From the NCBI RefSeq assembly GCF_013386585.1, contig NZ_JACARO010000014.1, forward strand, positions 359-64,358: a stretch of DNA of 64,000 bases. The letters are read 5' to 3'. A program made the position numbers and the translations under genes. Below are positions 8,530 through 18,567 of the stretch, piece after piece. The stretch comes from Pseudomonas sp. P7548. Lineage in GTDB: Bacteria; Pseudomonadota; Gammaproteobacteria; Pseudomonadales; Pseudomonadaceae. The number at the start of each line of letters is the position of its first letter. The first letter of the stretch is position 1. Under the pieces are notes generated by a model, which ran no database searches, was not told the DNA's origin, and saw only the letters and a list, made by a program, of their open reading frames with translations.

Positions 8530-9906
8530 TCAGGTGGCGAAAAGGTAGGCTTCCACGTCCATCCCCGCATCGCGCATCTGCGCCAGCTTGTAGCGCAAGG
8601 TGCGCGGGCTGATGCCCAGGCGTTCGGCCGCTTCTTTGCGGCGGCCGCGCTCGGAACGCAGGGTGTCGATGATCATCTGGAATTCACGGCGCCGCAGGTC
8701 ATCCCCCAAGGCACCGGCAGACTCGGCTTCGGCGACGACCGGCGCAGGCGCCAGGCTCGGCAACGGTGCAGCGCCACTGCCCATGGCCAGGCAGAAGTCC
8801 TGGGGCTGGATCAACCCGCCCTGCTGCAGAATCAGTGCGCGCTGGATCGCATTGTCCAGTTCGCGCACGTTGCCCGGCCACGGGTAGCCGATCAGGCATG
8901 CCTGGGCTTCGGCCGACAGCCGCGCCTGGGCGTGCTTCATTTTTTTGACGTGGTTGTTCAGCAGGCGCTCGGCCAACGGAATGATATCGGCCGGACGCTC
9001 GCGCAACGGGCGCCAGGCCAGGGGAAATACCGAGAGGCGGTAGAACAAATCTTCGCGGAAGCGCCCCGCCGCCACTTCCCCCGCCAGATCGCGGTTGGTG
9101 GTGGCGACCACGCGGATGTCCAACTGGATCGGCTTGCGCGCGCCCACACGCTCCACTTCACGCTCTTGCAACACGCGCAGCAGCTTGGCTTGCAGACCCA
9201 GGGGCATTTCAGAAATTTCGTCGAGCAGGATGGTGCCGCCGTCGGCCTGTTCGAACTTGCCGGCCTGGGCCGCGATGGCGCCGGTGAACGAGCCCTTCTC
9301 GTGACCGAATAGCGTGGCTTCGAGCATGTTGTCGGGGATGGCCGCGCAGTTGATCGCGATGAACGGTTGTTTGGCGCGGCTGGACTGCTGGTGGATATAA
9401 CGCGCCAGCACCTCCTTACCGGTGCCGGACTCACCGGAAATCAGCACGGTGGAATCACTGCGGGCCACGCGGGCCGCCAGCTCCAGCAGTTGCGCACTGG
9501 CCGGTTCGAAAGCAATCGGGCCTTCGCCCTCGACGGCCGGCACCACGCCGAGCGCGTGGCGGGCTACCAGCTCGATCAAGGCTTTGGGCTCGAACGGCTT
9601 GACCAGGTAATCGGCGGCGCCTTGGCGCATGGCGTCCACTGCCCGCTCCACCGCACCGTGGGCGGTCATCAGCAACACCGGCAGCTGTGGCTGGCGCGCC
9701 CGCAACAGGCCGAGCAACTGGTGACCGTCCATGCCCGGCATGTTCACGTCGCTGACCACCAAGCTGAAGGACTCTTGCTCGACAGCCTCCAAGGCTTCTT
9801 CGGCAGAACCGACCGCCCGGTAGTCATGGCCCGCCAACAGCAGCGTGTCAGCCAATGCTTCACGCAGGGCGCGATCATCTTCCACCAACAAAACCTTGAT
9901 AGCCAT
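8530..9906 (-). CDS. fleR: Sigma-54-dependent response regulator FleR
   Basis: This is a 458-residue NtrC-family activator. The receiver domain has acceptor Asp53 in VVSDVNMPGMDG. The AAA+ domain has Walker A GESGTGKE and a sigma-54 contact loop written GSFTGA, a tolerated variant of GAFTGA. A C-terminal Fis-type HTH reads RRKEAAERLGISPRTLRYKL. FleR is phosphorylated by FleS and switches on class III flagellar genes such as fliE and flgF operons. AAAGGA lies a few bases before the ATG, and only six bases separate it from fleS. Confidence 0.96.
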   Translation of the reverse strand: MAIKVLLVEDDRALREALADTLLLAGHDYRAVGSAEEALEAVEQESFSLVVSDVNMPGMDGHQLLGLLRARQPQLPVLLMTAHGAVERAVDAMRQGAADYLVKPFEPKALIELVARHALGVVPAVEGEGPIAFEPASAQLLELAARVARSDSTVLISGESGTGKEVLARYIHQQSSRAKQPFIAINCAAIPDNMLEATLFGHEKGSFTGAIAAQAGKFEQADGGTILLDEISEMPLGLQAKLLRVLQEREVERVGARKPIQLDIRVVATTNRDLAGEVAAGRFREDLFYRLSVFPLAWRPLRERPADIIPLAERLLNNHVKKMKHAQARLSAEAQACLIGYPWPGNVRELDNAIQRALILQQGGLIQPQDFCLAMGSGAAPLPSLAPAPVVAEAESAGALGDDLRRREFQMIIDTLRSERGRRKEAAERLGISPRTLRYKLAQMRDAGMDVEAYLFAT

Positions 9907-9912
9907 ATTCCT

Positions 9913-11127
9913 TTACTCCGCGCTTGCCGCGCCTGAAAACAGCGGCAAGGTCATCAATGCACAGGTGCCACGCCCCAATCGGGAATGCAGCTGCAATTCT
10001 CCCTGATGGGCACGCGCCACCGCCTTGACCACGGTCAGGCCGAGGCCGGTGCCGTTGGTCTTGGTGGTGAAAAACGGTTCGCCCAAGCGCTGCAGGACCA
10101 CCGGGTCGATGCCGCTGCCGCTGTCACTGATGCACAGGCGCAGCGTTTGCTCGCGGGTATACAGGTGCACCTTGAGGCGCGCGCCCGGGCCGCTGGCCTG
10201 GGTGGCGTTTTCGATCAGGTTGAGCAGCGCGCCGACCAACGTGTCGCGATTGCACAGCAGTTCGCCGAGGTGGCTGTCGCACTGCCAACGCACGCTGACC
10301 TCCTGGATGTGGGTGGCGGCGGCGGCCTGCAACGACTGCATCAGTTCGGCCGGGGTGACACGATCGGTCAGCGGCAATTCGCCTCGGGCAAACACCAGCA
10401 TGTCGCGCACCTGATGCTCCAACTCATGCAGGCGTTCCTTGAGGCGGCCGGCAAAGCGCTGGTGGGTGGCGGGCGGCAGTTGCTCATCAGTCAAATGACT
10501 GGCGTAGATCAACGCGGCCGACAGCGGCGTGCGGATCTGATGCGCCAAAGAAGCGACCATCCGGCCCAGCGACGACAAGCGCTCATGGCGCGCCAGCTGG
10601 TCCTGGAGGTGACGGGTTTCAGTCAGGTCGTTGAGCAACACCAGTTGGCCGGGCTCGGCGTCCAGGGAACGGGTGGCTATAGACAGACGGCGCCCGTCCT
10701 TGAGGGAGATTTCATGGCCGTCGTCTTCGCGCGGCGCAAAGCAGCGTGCGATCACGTGGCGCCACAGCTCGCCTTCCAGCGGCAGGCCAAGCATGTCGCA
10801 GGCGGCCGGGTTGGCTTCGCGTACACGGCCTTGGTCGTCGATGACAATCACGCCACCGGGCAACAACGACAACAGGTTCTGCAGACGGTTGGCCAGGCGC
10901 TCTTTCTCGGCCAGCTCTTCCATGCGCTGGGCGCTGACCACCGCCAGTTCACCCTTGAGCTCGGAAACCCGGGCTTCCAACAGGCTGTAGGAGTCAGTCA
11001 ATTGGCTCGACATCTGGTTGAACAGCGAAAAGGCCTGTTCCAGGCCTTGCCGGCTTTGCTGCTCTACGGACGGAACGAGCCCCGCGATAGCAGGGCTGGA
11101 AGAGTGTTGGGCGGCGTGGGGCATCAT
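9913..11127 (-). CDS. fleS: Flagellar sensor histidine kinase FleS
   Basis: The 404-residue soluble kinase has an N-terminal coiled coil, a PAS domain (about 85-165) and a HisKA domain with the phosphoacceptor in SLAHQIRTPLSAA. A HATPase_c domain carries NLIENATQASGPGA and the glycine-rich TGLGLTVVKAVARAH. No transmembrane segment is seen, in keeping with FleS being cytoplasmic. Two ATGs stand in tandem at the start (11127 and 11124). It forms an operon with fleR behind a sigma-54 promoter at 11178-11193, so it is itself a FleQ target. Confidence 0.95.
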   Translation of the reverse strand: MMPHAAQHSSSPAIAGLVPSVEQQSRQGLEQAFSLFNQMSSQLTDSYSLLEARVSELKGELAVVSAQRMEELAEKERLANRLQNLLSLLPGGVIVIDDQGRVREANPAACDMLGLPLEGELWRHVIARCFAPREDDGHEISLKDGRRLSIATRSLDAEPGQLVLLNDLTETRHLQDQLARHERLSSLGRMVASLAHQIRTPLSAALIYASHLTDEQLPPATHQRFAGRLKERLHELEHQVRDMLVFARGELPLTDRVTPAELMQSLQAAAATHIQEVSVRWQCDSHLGELLCNRDTLVGALLNLIENATQASGPGARLKVHLYTREQTLRLCISDSGSGIDPVVLQRLGEPFFTTKTNGTGLGLTVVKAVARAHQGELQLHSRLGRGTCALMTLPLFSGAASAE

Positions 11128-11177
11128 GCTCTCTCGCTTGGCTGACCGTCAGTTAAACGGAACGTTGCGAGGGCTGT

Positions 11178-11193
11178 AGCAATACTTGTGCCG
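11178..11193 (-). promoter_or_regulatory. Sigma-54 promoter of fleSR
   Basis: On the minus strand the site reads CGGCACAAGTATTGCT. It matches TGGCAC-N5-TTGCT at all positions except the first T, with the required ten bases between GG and GC. It lies 50 bases before the fleS start and immediately behind the fleQ terminator. The fleSR promoter is known to need RpoN and FleQ in P. aeruginosa. Confidence 0.85.
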
Positions 11194-11222
11194 AAAAAAA
11201 ACCGCTGACGAATCAGCGGTTT
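11194..11222 (-). terminator. Rho-independent terminator of fleQ
   Basis: On the minus strand the stem AAACCGCTGA / TCAGCGGTTT with a short loop is followed by a run of T residues. It starts 13 bases after the fleQ stop and directly abuts the fleSR promoter. Confidence 0.88.
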
Positions 11223-11234
11223 GGAAAACAGGCG

Positions 11235-12710
<1,476 letters not shown>

Positions 12711-12879
12711 GCAATAGCAACTTCCCTAGTTAACTCAAATGCCCTCGAGTAGGGGCAATCTAGATGGCCGTAGGCATTTTCTGCGTTACAACCGTCTGAA
12801 ATCTGAAAACAGCACTAGTTAAGTCAAAAAATCGCTCGCAGTCAAATTTATGACGCGCATTCGGATTAACTGAGCCAGT

Positions 12880-13176
12880 TCAGCCGAACAGATGGTAAAC
12901 CTTTGACGCACTTTCCGCTCGATTGATCTGCGACATCTCTTCGAAAATCGCCTGGCGCTCGCCGGTCGTCACTTCAAGCAACTGCTGATAAACCGCCAGC
13001 AGGCTTTCCAGCTTTTCCCGCAGGGCATCCTCGTCCACCGGCGCATTGGCCAGTGCTTCGTCGATCACTGCACGACAGCCCATATCCAGTTCGCCGATCG
13101 CATCCCAGTTACGTTGGGCCAAGGCGTCGACCAACGCTTCGCGGGTCTCGTCAATCCGTTGCAGGGCGTGGCTCAT
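12880..13176 (-). CDS. fliT: FliT-like flagellar chaperone
   Basis: The 98-residue helical protein follows fliS with a gap of 24 bases. In the enterobacterial model FliT is the export chaperone of the filament cap FliD. FliT sequences diverge strongly, so the call rests mainly on size, helical character and position after fliD-fliS. The length is shorter than enterobacterial FliT (about 120). Confidence 0.75.
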   Translation of the reverse strand: MSHALQRIDETREALVDALAQRNWDAIGELDMGCRAVIDEALANAPVDEDALREKLESLLAVYQQLLEVTTGERQAIFEEMSQINRAESASKVYHLFG

Positions 13177-13200
13177 AACATGATCCTCAGGCCGACAGGC

Positions 13201-13590
13201 CTACAGTGGTGCAATACCGTCCCAGCCTTCCTTGAGCGTAATCATCAGGCCGGCAACTTCGTCAATCATGGCAACATCGCTTTTGCTGTTGGCTTCCAGC
13301 AGGCGCGTGGTCATGTAGGCATACAGGTTATCCAACTGCTGCAACGCCGCCGGATCATCGGTCTTTTCCGGGTTGAGGCCGTCACGCAGGCCGATCAGGA
13401 TGTCGATCGCCTTGCCCAGCAGCAGACCCTTTTGCGCGATATCACCACGAGCCATGGCACCCTTGGCCTGCGCCATGCGATCCAGTGCACCTTCCATCAA
13501 CATCTGGACCAGACGGTGCGGGCTCGCCTCGGAGACCTGGGCGTGGGAATTGACCTTCTGGTATTGGCGAAGGGCTCGCATGGGATTCAT
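13201..13590 (-). CDS. fliS: Flagellin export chaperone FliS
   Basis: This is a 129-residue four-helix FliS protein with the family motif SPHRLVQMLMEGALDRMAQAKGAM and a later LLEANSKSD region. FliS binds the C-terminal helices of flagellin in the cytoplasm, stops it polymerising early and presents it to FlhA. It lies between fliD and fliT. Confidence 0.95.
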   Translation of the reverse strand: MNPMRALRQYQKVNSHAQVSEASPHRLVQMLMEGALDRMAQAKGAMARGDIAQKGLLLGKAIDILIGLRDGLNPEKTDDPAALQQLDNLYAYMTTRLLEANSKSDVAMIDEVAGLMITLKEGWDGIAPL

Positions 13591-13727
13591 GTTTCTACCT
13601 CGTGACAGGCAACAGCAAAATTGGATGGGCTCTGACTAATATGTCGACGGGCTCACAAAAAACTTTAACCCGTCGATCTGCTGAAGGCCGCGCCCGGCGC
13701 AGGATCACCGGGCGGCTTCATGGCGGA

Positions 13728-15131
13728 TCAACTGTCCGAATTGCTCTTGTTCAGCGCGTTGAGCGTGGTCATGACGCTGGAGCGCTGGTTGGTGAGCTGA
13801 GCCACCAGGTTGTTCATCGTGGTGTATTTGGCGGTCAGGCTGGTTTTCAGAGCAGCCATGCGCGCGGTCAGGTCGTCCTGCTGGGTTTGCAGATCCTTGA
13901 GGTTGTTGGTCAGCGTCGTCGAGCGCGAAGCCAGCACGCCGGTGTTGCTCAACGCGTAGCTGTCGGTAGCCGACTTCATGCGCGCCAACAGGCCCGTGTC
14001 ACCGTTGAAGATCCCGCCGATGTCGGTGGGGTTGGTGAGAATGGCGGCACCAAATATTTTGTCGTCGATGCTCAGCTTGCCGGTGGTCGAGTCGGTGTTC
14101 ACACCAAATTGAGCCAGGGACTTCAACGTGCCCGAACCACCCATTGCGTTCAGCTCACTGCGCAGCGCCTGCTGCAACGAGCGCATGGTGGCGTCGCCGG
14201 TCAGTGCAGAGGGCGTCGTGCTGCCGTCCGCGTTTGTGGTGACTTTGGTCTCGGTCCCGATCGCCGTCATCAAGGCGTTATAGGTGTCGACAAAACCTTT
14301 TACCGAGCTTTTGAGCGTGTCGTTACTGCGGGTGACGGTGATGGTTGAGGCCGTACGAGCAGCACTTGGGTCATTAACGCCCGACGGCAACGGCGACAAC
14401 GCCGTCAGCTTGATACTCACGCCGGAGATCGCGTCGCTCAGGGTATTGCTCTTGGATTCCTGCGCCGCACCGTCAATGGTGTACTTGGCATTGACCGGCG
14501 GGCCGCCGACGACCGAGGTATTGGCTTGAAGGCCGCTGTTGCCGCCCAGGGTAATGTCTGTACCGGCACCGGTGTTGGTCGACGTCACAACCAGACGTGA
14601 ACCGTTGGAGTCAGTCAGGATGTTGGCACTCAGGCCTGCGCTGCTGTACTGCGCGTTGATCGAGTCACGCACCTGTTGCAGCGTGGCACCCGGCGCAACA
14701 CTGACCCCGTAGCTTTTACCCGACTGGGAAATTTCCAGGGTCGTTGCGGTAGTACCGCTGTTGACCACACTCTTGGCCCCAGCGGCATAGTTCTGCGTGG
14801 AGATCTTCGAAGCTGTCGCCAGCTGAGTCACGATCAACTGATAGCTACCGGCCGAAGCGCCAGCGCCCAGGGTGACAGTGGAAACGTTGTTATCCGAAGT
14901 CGTCGCCGTCAGGCCGCCAATACTGGCGTCCTTGGCCATGTTGTCCATGGCGCCGCGGAACGCATCGAGTGCCGCTTGAATCTTTCCGATCGAGGATAGC
15001 TGGGCGGTCTGCGTCTGCGTCTGCTTGTTGATCTGCGATTGCTTCGGCGCCTGCTCAGCGTTCACCAAGGCGGTCACGATCGACTGGGTATCAATGCCCG
15101 TTACCGGGCCGCTGATGGATATGTCACCCAT
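13728..15131 (-). CDS. fliD: Flagellar filament cap protein FliD
   Basis: The 467-residue protein begins with MGDISISGPVTGIDTQSIVTAL, the N-terminal coiled-coil region of FliD (HAP2). Variable outer domains D2-D3 span about 100-300. The end is a conserved C-terminal helical region (LKDLQTQQDDLTARMAAL). FliD caps the filament tip and folds incoming flagellin; in P. aeruginosa it also binds mucin. It is downstream of flaG with an 81-base gap that contains no convincing promoter, so I infer transcription from upstream. Confidence 0.96.
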   Translation of the reverse strand: MGDISISGPVTGIDTQSIVTALVNAEQAPKQSQINKQTQTQTAQLSSIGKIQAALDAFRGAMDNMAKDASIGGLTATTSDNNVSTVTLGAGASAGSYQLIVTQLATASKISTQNYAAGAKSVVNSGTTATTLEISQSGKSYGVSVAPGATLQQVRDSINAQYSSAGLSANILTDSNGSRLVVTSTNTGAGTDITLGGNSGLQANTSVVGGPPVNAKYTIDGAAQESKSNTLSDAISGVSIKLTALSPLPSGVNDPSAARTASTITVTRSNDTLKSSVKGFVDTYNALMTAIGTETKVTTNADGSTTPSALTGDATMRSLQQALRSELNAMGGSGTLKSLAQFGVNTDSTTGKLSIDDKIFGAAILTNPTDIGGIFNGDTGLLARMKSATDSYALSNTGVLASRSTTLTNNLKDLQTQQDDLTARMAALKTSLTAKYTTMNNLVAQLTNQRSSVMTTLNALNKSNSDS

Positions 15132-15212
15132 GATGTTTTCTCCTGATCCGGGGCTGGCGCTTTATTGACGAACGACGCCTAAAGCAGCTACAGCAACAAA
15201 ATTCATGCCAGC

Positions 15213-15572
15213 TCAGACTTTGGCGTCAAATAACAAGCTGCTGGCATCATGAAGGCTTTGCGCAAGTTTCAAGGCGGTTTCCGAAGGGATCTGGCGGATC
15301 ACCTCGCCGCTTTCGGTCGCAATCACCTTGACCACCACCTGATGGGTGGAGTCATCAATCGAAAAATCCAGGTTGCGCTGGGCAGCCTGGACGAATTTGC
15401 GAATATCCGTGACCGCCTGTTCAAGGTCGGACGGTTTCGAGTCTTGCTGGGTTTGAGCCGCCACAGGCACAGGATCGACCTTGGCCTTCTGCGGGTCATT
15501 GCTCACGGGAGCAGGTGCGCTCTGCGGCGCCACTGCAGGATAAGACAGGTTCAACTTCACACTCATGTCCAT
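15213..15572 (-). CDS. flaG: FlaG family protein
   Basis: The product has 119 residues. The variable Ala/Pro/Gln-rich N-terminus is followed by the conserved FlaG domain (about 60-119) with FSIDDSTHQVVVKVI and GEVIRQIPSETALKLA. The start at 15572 is preferred because AGGAG lies seven bases upstream; a further in-frame ATG two codons downstream and a GTG upstream are less well placed. FlaG proteins influence filament length in Pseudomonas. It lies between fliC and fliD. Confidence 0.92.
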   Translation of the reverse strand: MDMSVKLNLSYPAVAPQSAPAPVSNDPQKAKVDPVPVAAQTQQDSKPSDLEQAVTDIRKFVQAAQRNLDFSIDDSTHQVVVKVIATESGEVIRQIPSETALKLAQSLHDASSLLFDAKV

Positions 15573-15598
15573 GTCCAATCTCCTCATCACGCAAAAGA

Positions 15599-15625
15599 CA
15601 AAAGGGCACGTAAACGCGCCCTTCC
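15599..15625 (-). terminator. Rho-independent terminator of fliC
   Basis: On the minus strand a stem AAGGGCGCG / CGTGCCCTT (one G-T pair) with loop TTTA is followed by TTGTCTTTT. It begins about 23 bases after the fliC stop and precedes flaG, so flaG-fliD transcription may depend on partial read-through or a promoter I cannot see. Confidence 0.8.
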
Positions 15626-15647
15626 GTCATTCATCTACCGATGGCTA

Positions 15648-17093
15648 TTACTGAAGCAGCTTCAGTACAGCGGACGGCAGTTGGTTGGCCTGGGACAGGA
15701 TCGCAGTGGAAGCCTGTTGCAGGGTTTGTTGCTTGGTCAACTGAGCAGTTTCAGCAGCGTAGTCAACGTCCTGGATCTGACCGCGAGCGGCGCTGGAGTT
15801 GTCTGCAATGCTCTGCAGGTTGGCAACGGTGTTGTCGAAACGGTTTTGAACAGCACCCAGGCCAGCACGCTGGGAGTCGATGTCGGAGATCGCTTGAGTG
15901 ATCACGTCGATCGAGTTCTGTGCGTTGGCAGCAGTGGTGATGTCGGTGTTGTTAACGGTGGTTTTGGTGGAGTTGGCAGCAGTACCAGTTGCTGCGAACA
16001 GGCCCGTCACACCGGCGCCGCTCAGGGAGTAGCTGCTGGAGGAGTTCAGGGAAACTGCACCGGTAGCGATGATGGCAGTAGCAGCCAGAGCAACAGCAGT
16101 ACCCGCGGTACCTGTACCGTCCAGAGTAGCAACCTTGACGCCTGCGATAGCACCGGCGTCGCCAGCGTTGAAGGTCAGGTTCTCACCGGTGTCGGACTTG
16201 ACCGACAGCGCTTGAGTGGTCGAATCGTAGTTAACGCTGATGCCCAGTTTGGCAGCGTTGGACTTCAGCTGGTCAGCCAGGTCCGAAGTGCTGGTCACGC
16301 CGGTGAACTGCACTGCGGTACCGCTGCCGACTTGCAGGGTGAAGTTGGCGCTTGCTGGGGTTGCAGCAGCGATGGCAGCCGAGTCAACGGTGAACTGAGC
16401 AGTGGTGCTGGCAGTAGCAGCCAGGCCGCCTACAGCGCCGTTCATCTGAGCAGCGATCTGCTTGGCCGAAGCGCCAGCAGCGATGGTCACGCTCTTCGAT
16501 TGGCCACCGCCGGTAACAGCGATCGCGCCGCCAGCAACGCCCGTTGCGCTTGGAGTAAGGCCTTGGCTCTTCAGTTGCTGCGAACCAATGTTGTTGGCTG
16601 CAACGTTACCGATGCTCATGTCGATAGTCTGGTTGGCGTTGGCGCCGACCTGGAAGGAAGTAGTACCGAAAGAACCGTCCAGCAGGTTCTTGCCACCGAA
16701 GGTGGTGGTGGTAGCGATACGAGTCAATTCCGCAGTCAGTGCGGCGTATTGAGCTTGGTTCGACTTACGGTCTTCAGCGCTTGGCGAGCCGTTGGCCGAT
16801 TGCAGAGCCAGGGTACGCATGCTTTGCAGGATGTTGGTGGACTGCTGCATGGCGCCTTCAGCGGTCTGAGCAATCGAGCTACCGTCGTTGGCGTTCTTGA
16901 TCGCAACGCCCAGGCCGTTGATCTGGCTGGTCAGACGGTTGGAGATTTGCAGGCCGGCCGCATCGTCTTTGGCGCTGTTGATACGCAGGCCGGAAGACAG
17001 ACGCTGCATGGAAGTTTGCAGTGCGCCGGAGGCCTTGTTCAGGTTGTTCTGAACGGTCAACGAAGCAAGGTTAGTGTTTACTGTTAATGCCAT
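15648..17093 (-). CDS. fliC: Flagellin FliC
   Basis: This is the filament subunit, 481 residues. The N-terminal D0/D1 helices begin [20 protein letters not shown] and include [18 protein letters not shown]. The C-terminal D1/D0 helices contain [19 protein letters not shown] and end [11 protein letters not shown]. The central part (about 180-390) is a Gly/Ala/Thr/Ser-rich variable region, the surface-exposed and often glycosylated part. The gene is monocistronic, with a sigma-28 promoter upstream and a terminator downstream. Codon choice is biased toward a small set, in line with high expression. Confidence 0.97.
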   Translation of the reverse strand: MALTVNTNLASLTVQNNLNKASGALQTSMQRLSSGLRINSAKDDAAGLQISNRLTSQINGLGVAIKNANDGSSIAQTAEGAMQQSTNILQSMRTLALQSANGSPSAEDRKSNQAQYAALTAELTRIATTTTFGGKNLLDGSFGTTSFQVGANANQTIDMSIGNVAANNIGSQQLKSQGLTPSATGVAGGAIAVTGGGQSKSVTIAAGASAKQIAAQMNGAVGGLAATASTTAQFTVDSAAIAAATPASANFTLQVGSGTAVQFTGVTSTSDLADQLKSNAAKLGISVNYDSTTQALSVKSDTGENLTFNAGDAGAIAGVKVATLDGTGTAGTAVALAATAIIATGAVSLNSSSSYSLSGAGVTGLFAATGTAANSTKTTVNNTDITTAANAQNSIDVITQAISDIDSQRAGLGAVQNRFDNTVANLQSIADNSSAARGQIQDVDYAAETAQLTKQQTLQQASTAILSQANQLPSAVLKLLQ

Positions 17094-17173
17094 GACGAAA
17101 TCCTCGTGGGTGGTGTACTGCGGCTTCCGGCCCTGGCAACCGCCGGGTGTGGCCTAGAGAACCTTCGTAATAG

Positions 17174-17200
17174 TTATCGTCGTGAATGCACGTTGCTTGA
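17174..17200 (-). promoter_or_regulatory. FliA (sigma-28) promoter of fliC
   Basis: On the minus strand, TCAA at the -35 side is followed by 15 bases and then GACGATAA. This matches the sigma-28 pattern TMAA-N15-GCCGATAA with small deviations. It lies about 80 bases before the fliC ATG. Flagellin genes in Pseudomonas are FliA-dependent, which agrees. Confidence 0.82.
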
Positions 17201-17302
17201 GGACTTTTTTGAATATTTTTACTAGCACCGTGCCACCCCTTGTAATTCAAGCATTTACGATAGCCCAAACCCCCGCAATTGCTGGGTTTTCTGGCGCCAA
17301 AT

Positions 17303-17340
17303 AAAAAACGCCCATGATTTTTCAATCATGGGCGTTTTTG
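17303..17340. terminator. Bidirectional-looking terminator after the ketoacyl synthase gene
   Basis: AAAAACGCCCATGATT and its inverted copy AATCATGGGCGTTTTT form a long perfect stem with A and T runs on both sides. It lies just downstream of the stop of the minus-strand gene at 17361-18290 and insulates fliC from it. Confidence 0.9.
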
Positions 17341-17360
17341 TATGCGGCACGCTTTGGGCA

Positions 17361-18290
17361 TCACGGGCGATAGAGAATCGCCGAACCCCACGACAGGCCC
17401 ACGCCAAATCCGCTGATTGCCACGCGCTTCCAGTCGGCGTCCATCATGTGCTTTTCCAGCAGCAGTGGAATGCTCGACGACACGGTGTTGCCGGTCTCGA
17501 CCATGTCCTTGATGAACTTCTCCACCGGCGCTTCTTCAAAACGTCGGGCCACGGCGTCGACAATCGCCGCACTGCCCTGGTGGATGCAGAACGCGTCGAT
17601 CTCATCAGCCTTGAGGTCCGACTCATTGAGCAGCTCGTGCAAATGTGCCGGCACCTTGAGCAAGGCAAAGTTGAACACCTGGCGGCCGTTCATGAAAAAC
17701 ACGCCATCACTGACCTTCAAGTGCGGCGCGCCGGAACCGTCGGTGCCAAACTTCGATTTGCCGAGCAACCACGGCGCGTCTTCGCCCATCCAGGTGGCGG
17801 TGGCGGCATCGCCAAAGAGCATGGTGGTGTTGCGGTCTTCCGGATCGACGATCTTGGAATACGGGTCTGCGGTGATCAGCAGGCCGTTTTTCAGGCCGGT
17901 GGCTTCCATGAAGCCCTTCATCGCGTAGATCCCGTAGACGTAGCCGGAGCAGCCCAGGGAGATGTCGAACGCGGCCACGTGGGTCGGCAGGCCCAGCTTG
18001 TCCTGAACGATGGCAGCGGTATGCGGCAAGCCTTCTTCATCACCGTTCTGGGTCACGACGATCACGGCGTCGATGGACTCGCGCTTCAACTCCGGGTTGT
18101 TGGCAAACAAGGCGTTGACCGCCTCGACGCACAGATCGGAGGTTTCCTGCGCAGCATCCTTGCGCGGCAGGAACGCCGAACCGATCTTGCCGATGATGAA
18201 TTCTTCATCCTTGGCGAATTTGGCACCCTGGGCGTAGTTGTCGACCCCGTCTGCCGGCACGTAACTGGCGATGCTTTTTATGCCAATCAT
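17361..18290 (-). CDS. Ketoacyl-ACP synthase III (FabH-like), flagellar locus
   Basis: This 309-residue thiolase-fold enzyme has the FabH catalytic triad: Cys114 (DISLGCSGYVYG), His237 (CIHQGSAA) and Asn268 (ETGNTVSS). It should condense an acyl-CoA with malonyl-ACP or transfer an acyl group. Its place between flgL and fliC is where many pseudomonads keep flagellin-glycosylation genes, often including a FabH-like member. I infer that it makes or transfers an acyl group for a flagellin sugar, or is what remains of such an island. It is not the main fatty-acid fabH by context. Confidence 0.88.
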   Translation of the reverse strand: MIGIKSIASYVPADGVDNYAQGAKFAKDEEFIIGKIGSAFLPRKDAAQETSDLCVEAVNALFANNPELKRESIDAVIVVTQNGDEEGLPHTAAIVQDKLGLPTHVAAFDISLGCSGYVYGIYAMKGFMEATGLKNGLLITADPYSKIVDPEDRNTTMLFGDAATATWMGEDAPWLLGKSKFGTDGSGAPHLKVSDGVFFMNGRQVFNFALLKVPAHLHELLNESDLKADEIDAFCIHQGSAAIVDAVARRFEEAPVEKFIKDMVETGNTVSSSIPLLLEKHMMDADWKRVAISGFGVGLSWGSAILYRP

Positions 18291-18522
18291 TGTGGCTTCC
18301 CAATACTAAATAGCTGGAGAACACCCCTCGGGCTACGCCGGGGATGCTGACAATAAAGGGGATAACCCCGTAAAAATCTCGCTGAAAGCCGCCCCGCAAG
18401 GACCCTGTGACGACTTATCCTTTTCACACGATACAGTGAAGATGCGCTTTATGACTCACAGGTCACTCAATTTTGTGCGCTTTATGCAAAACCCTGCAAC
18501 ATTCCTGGCGCCAGAAACGACA

Positions 18523-18552
18523 ACGGCCCACCCTGTCGCCAGGGTGGGCCGT
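18523..18552 (-). terminator. Terminator downstream of flgL
   Basis: A 13-base perfect stem (ACGGCCCACCCTG / CAGGGTGGGCCGT) with a four-base loop begins 16 bases beyond the flgL stop. On the minus strand the stem is followed by TTGTCGTTTC, a weak T-tract. Confidence 0.78.
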
Positions 18553-18567
18553 TTGGTTTTGCGCCCT

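Noticed and set aside
15180..15212. TGGCATGAATTTTGTTGC as a sigma-54 promoter for fliD
   Set aside because: GG to GC spacing is thirteen bases, incompatible with RpoN.
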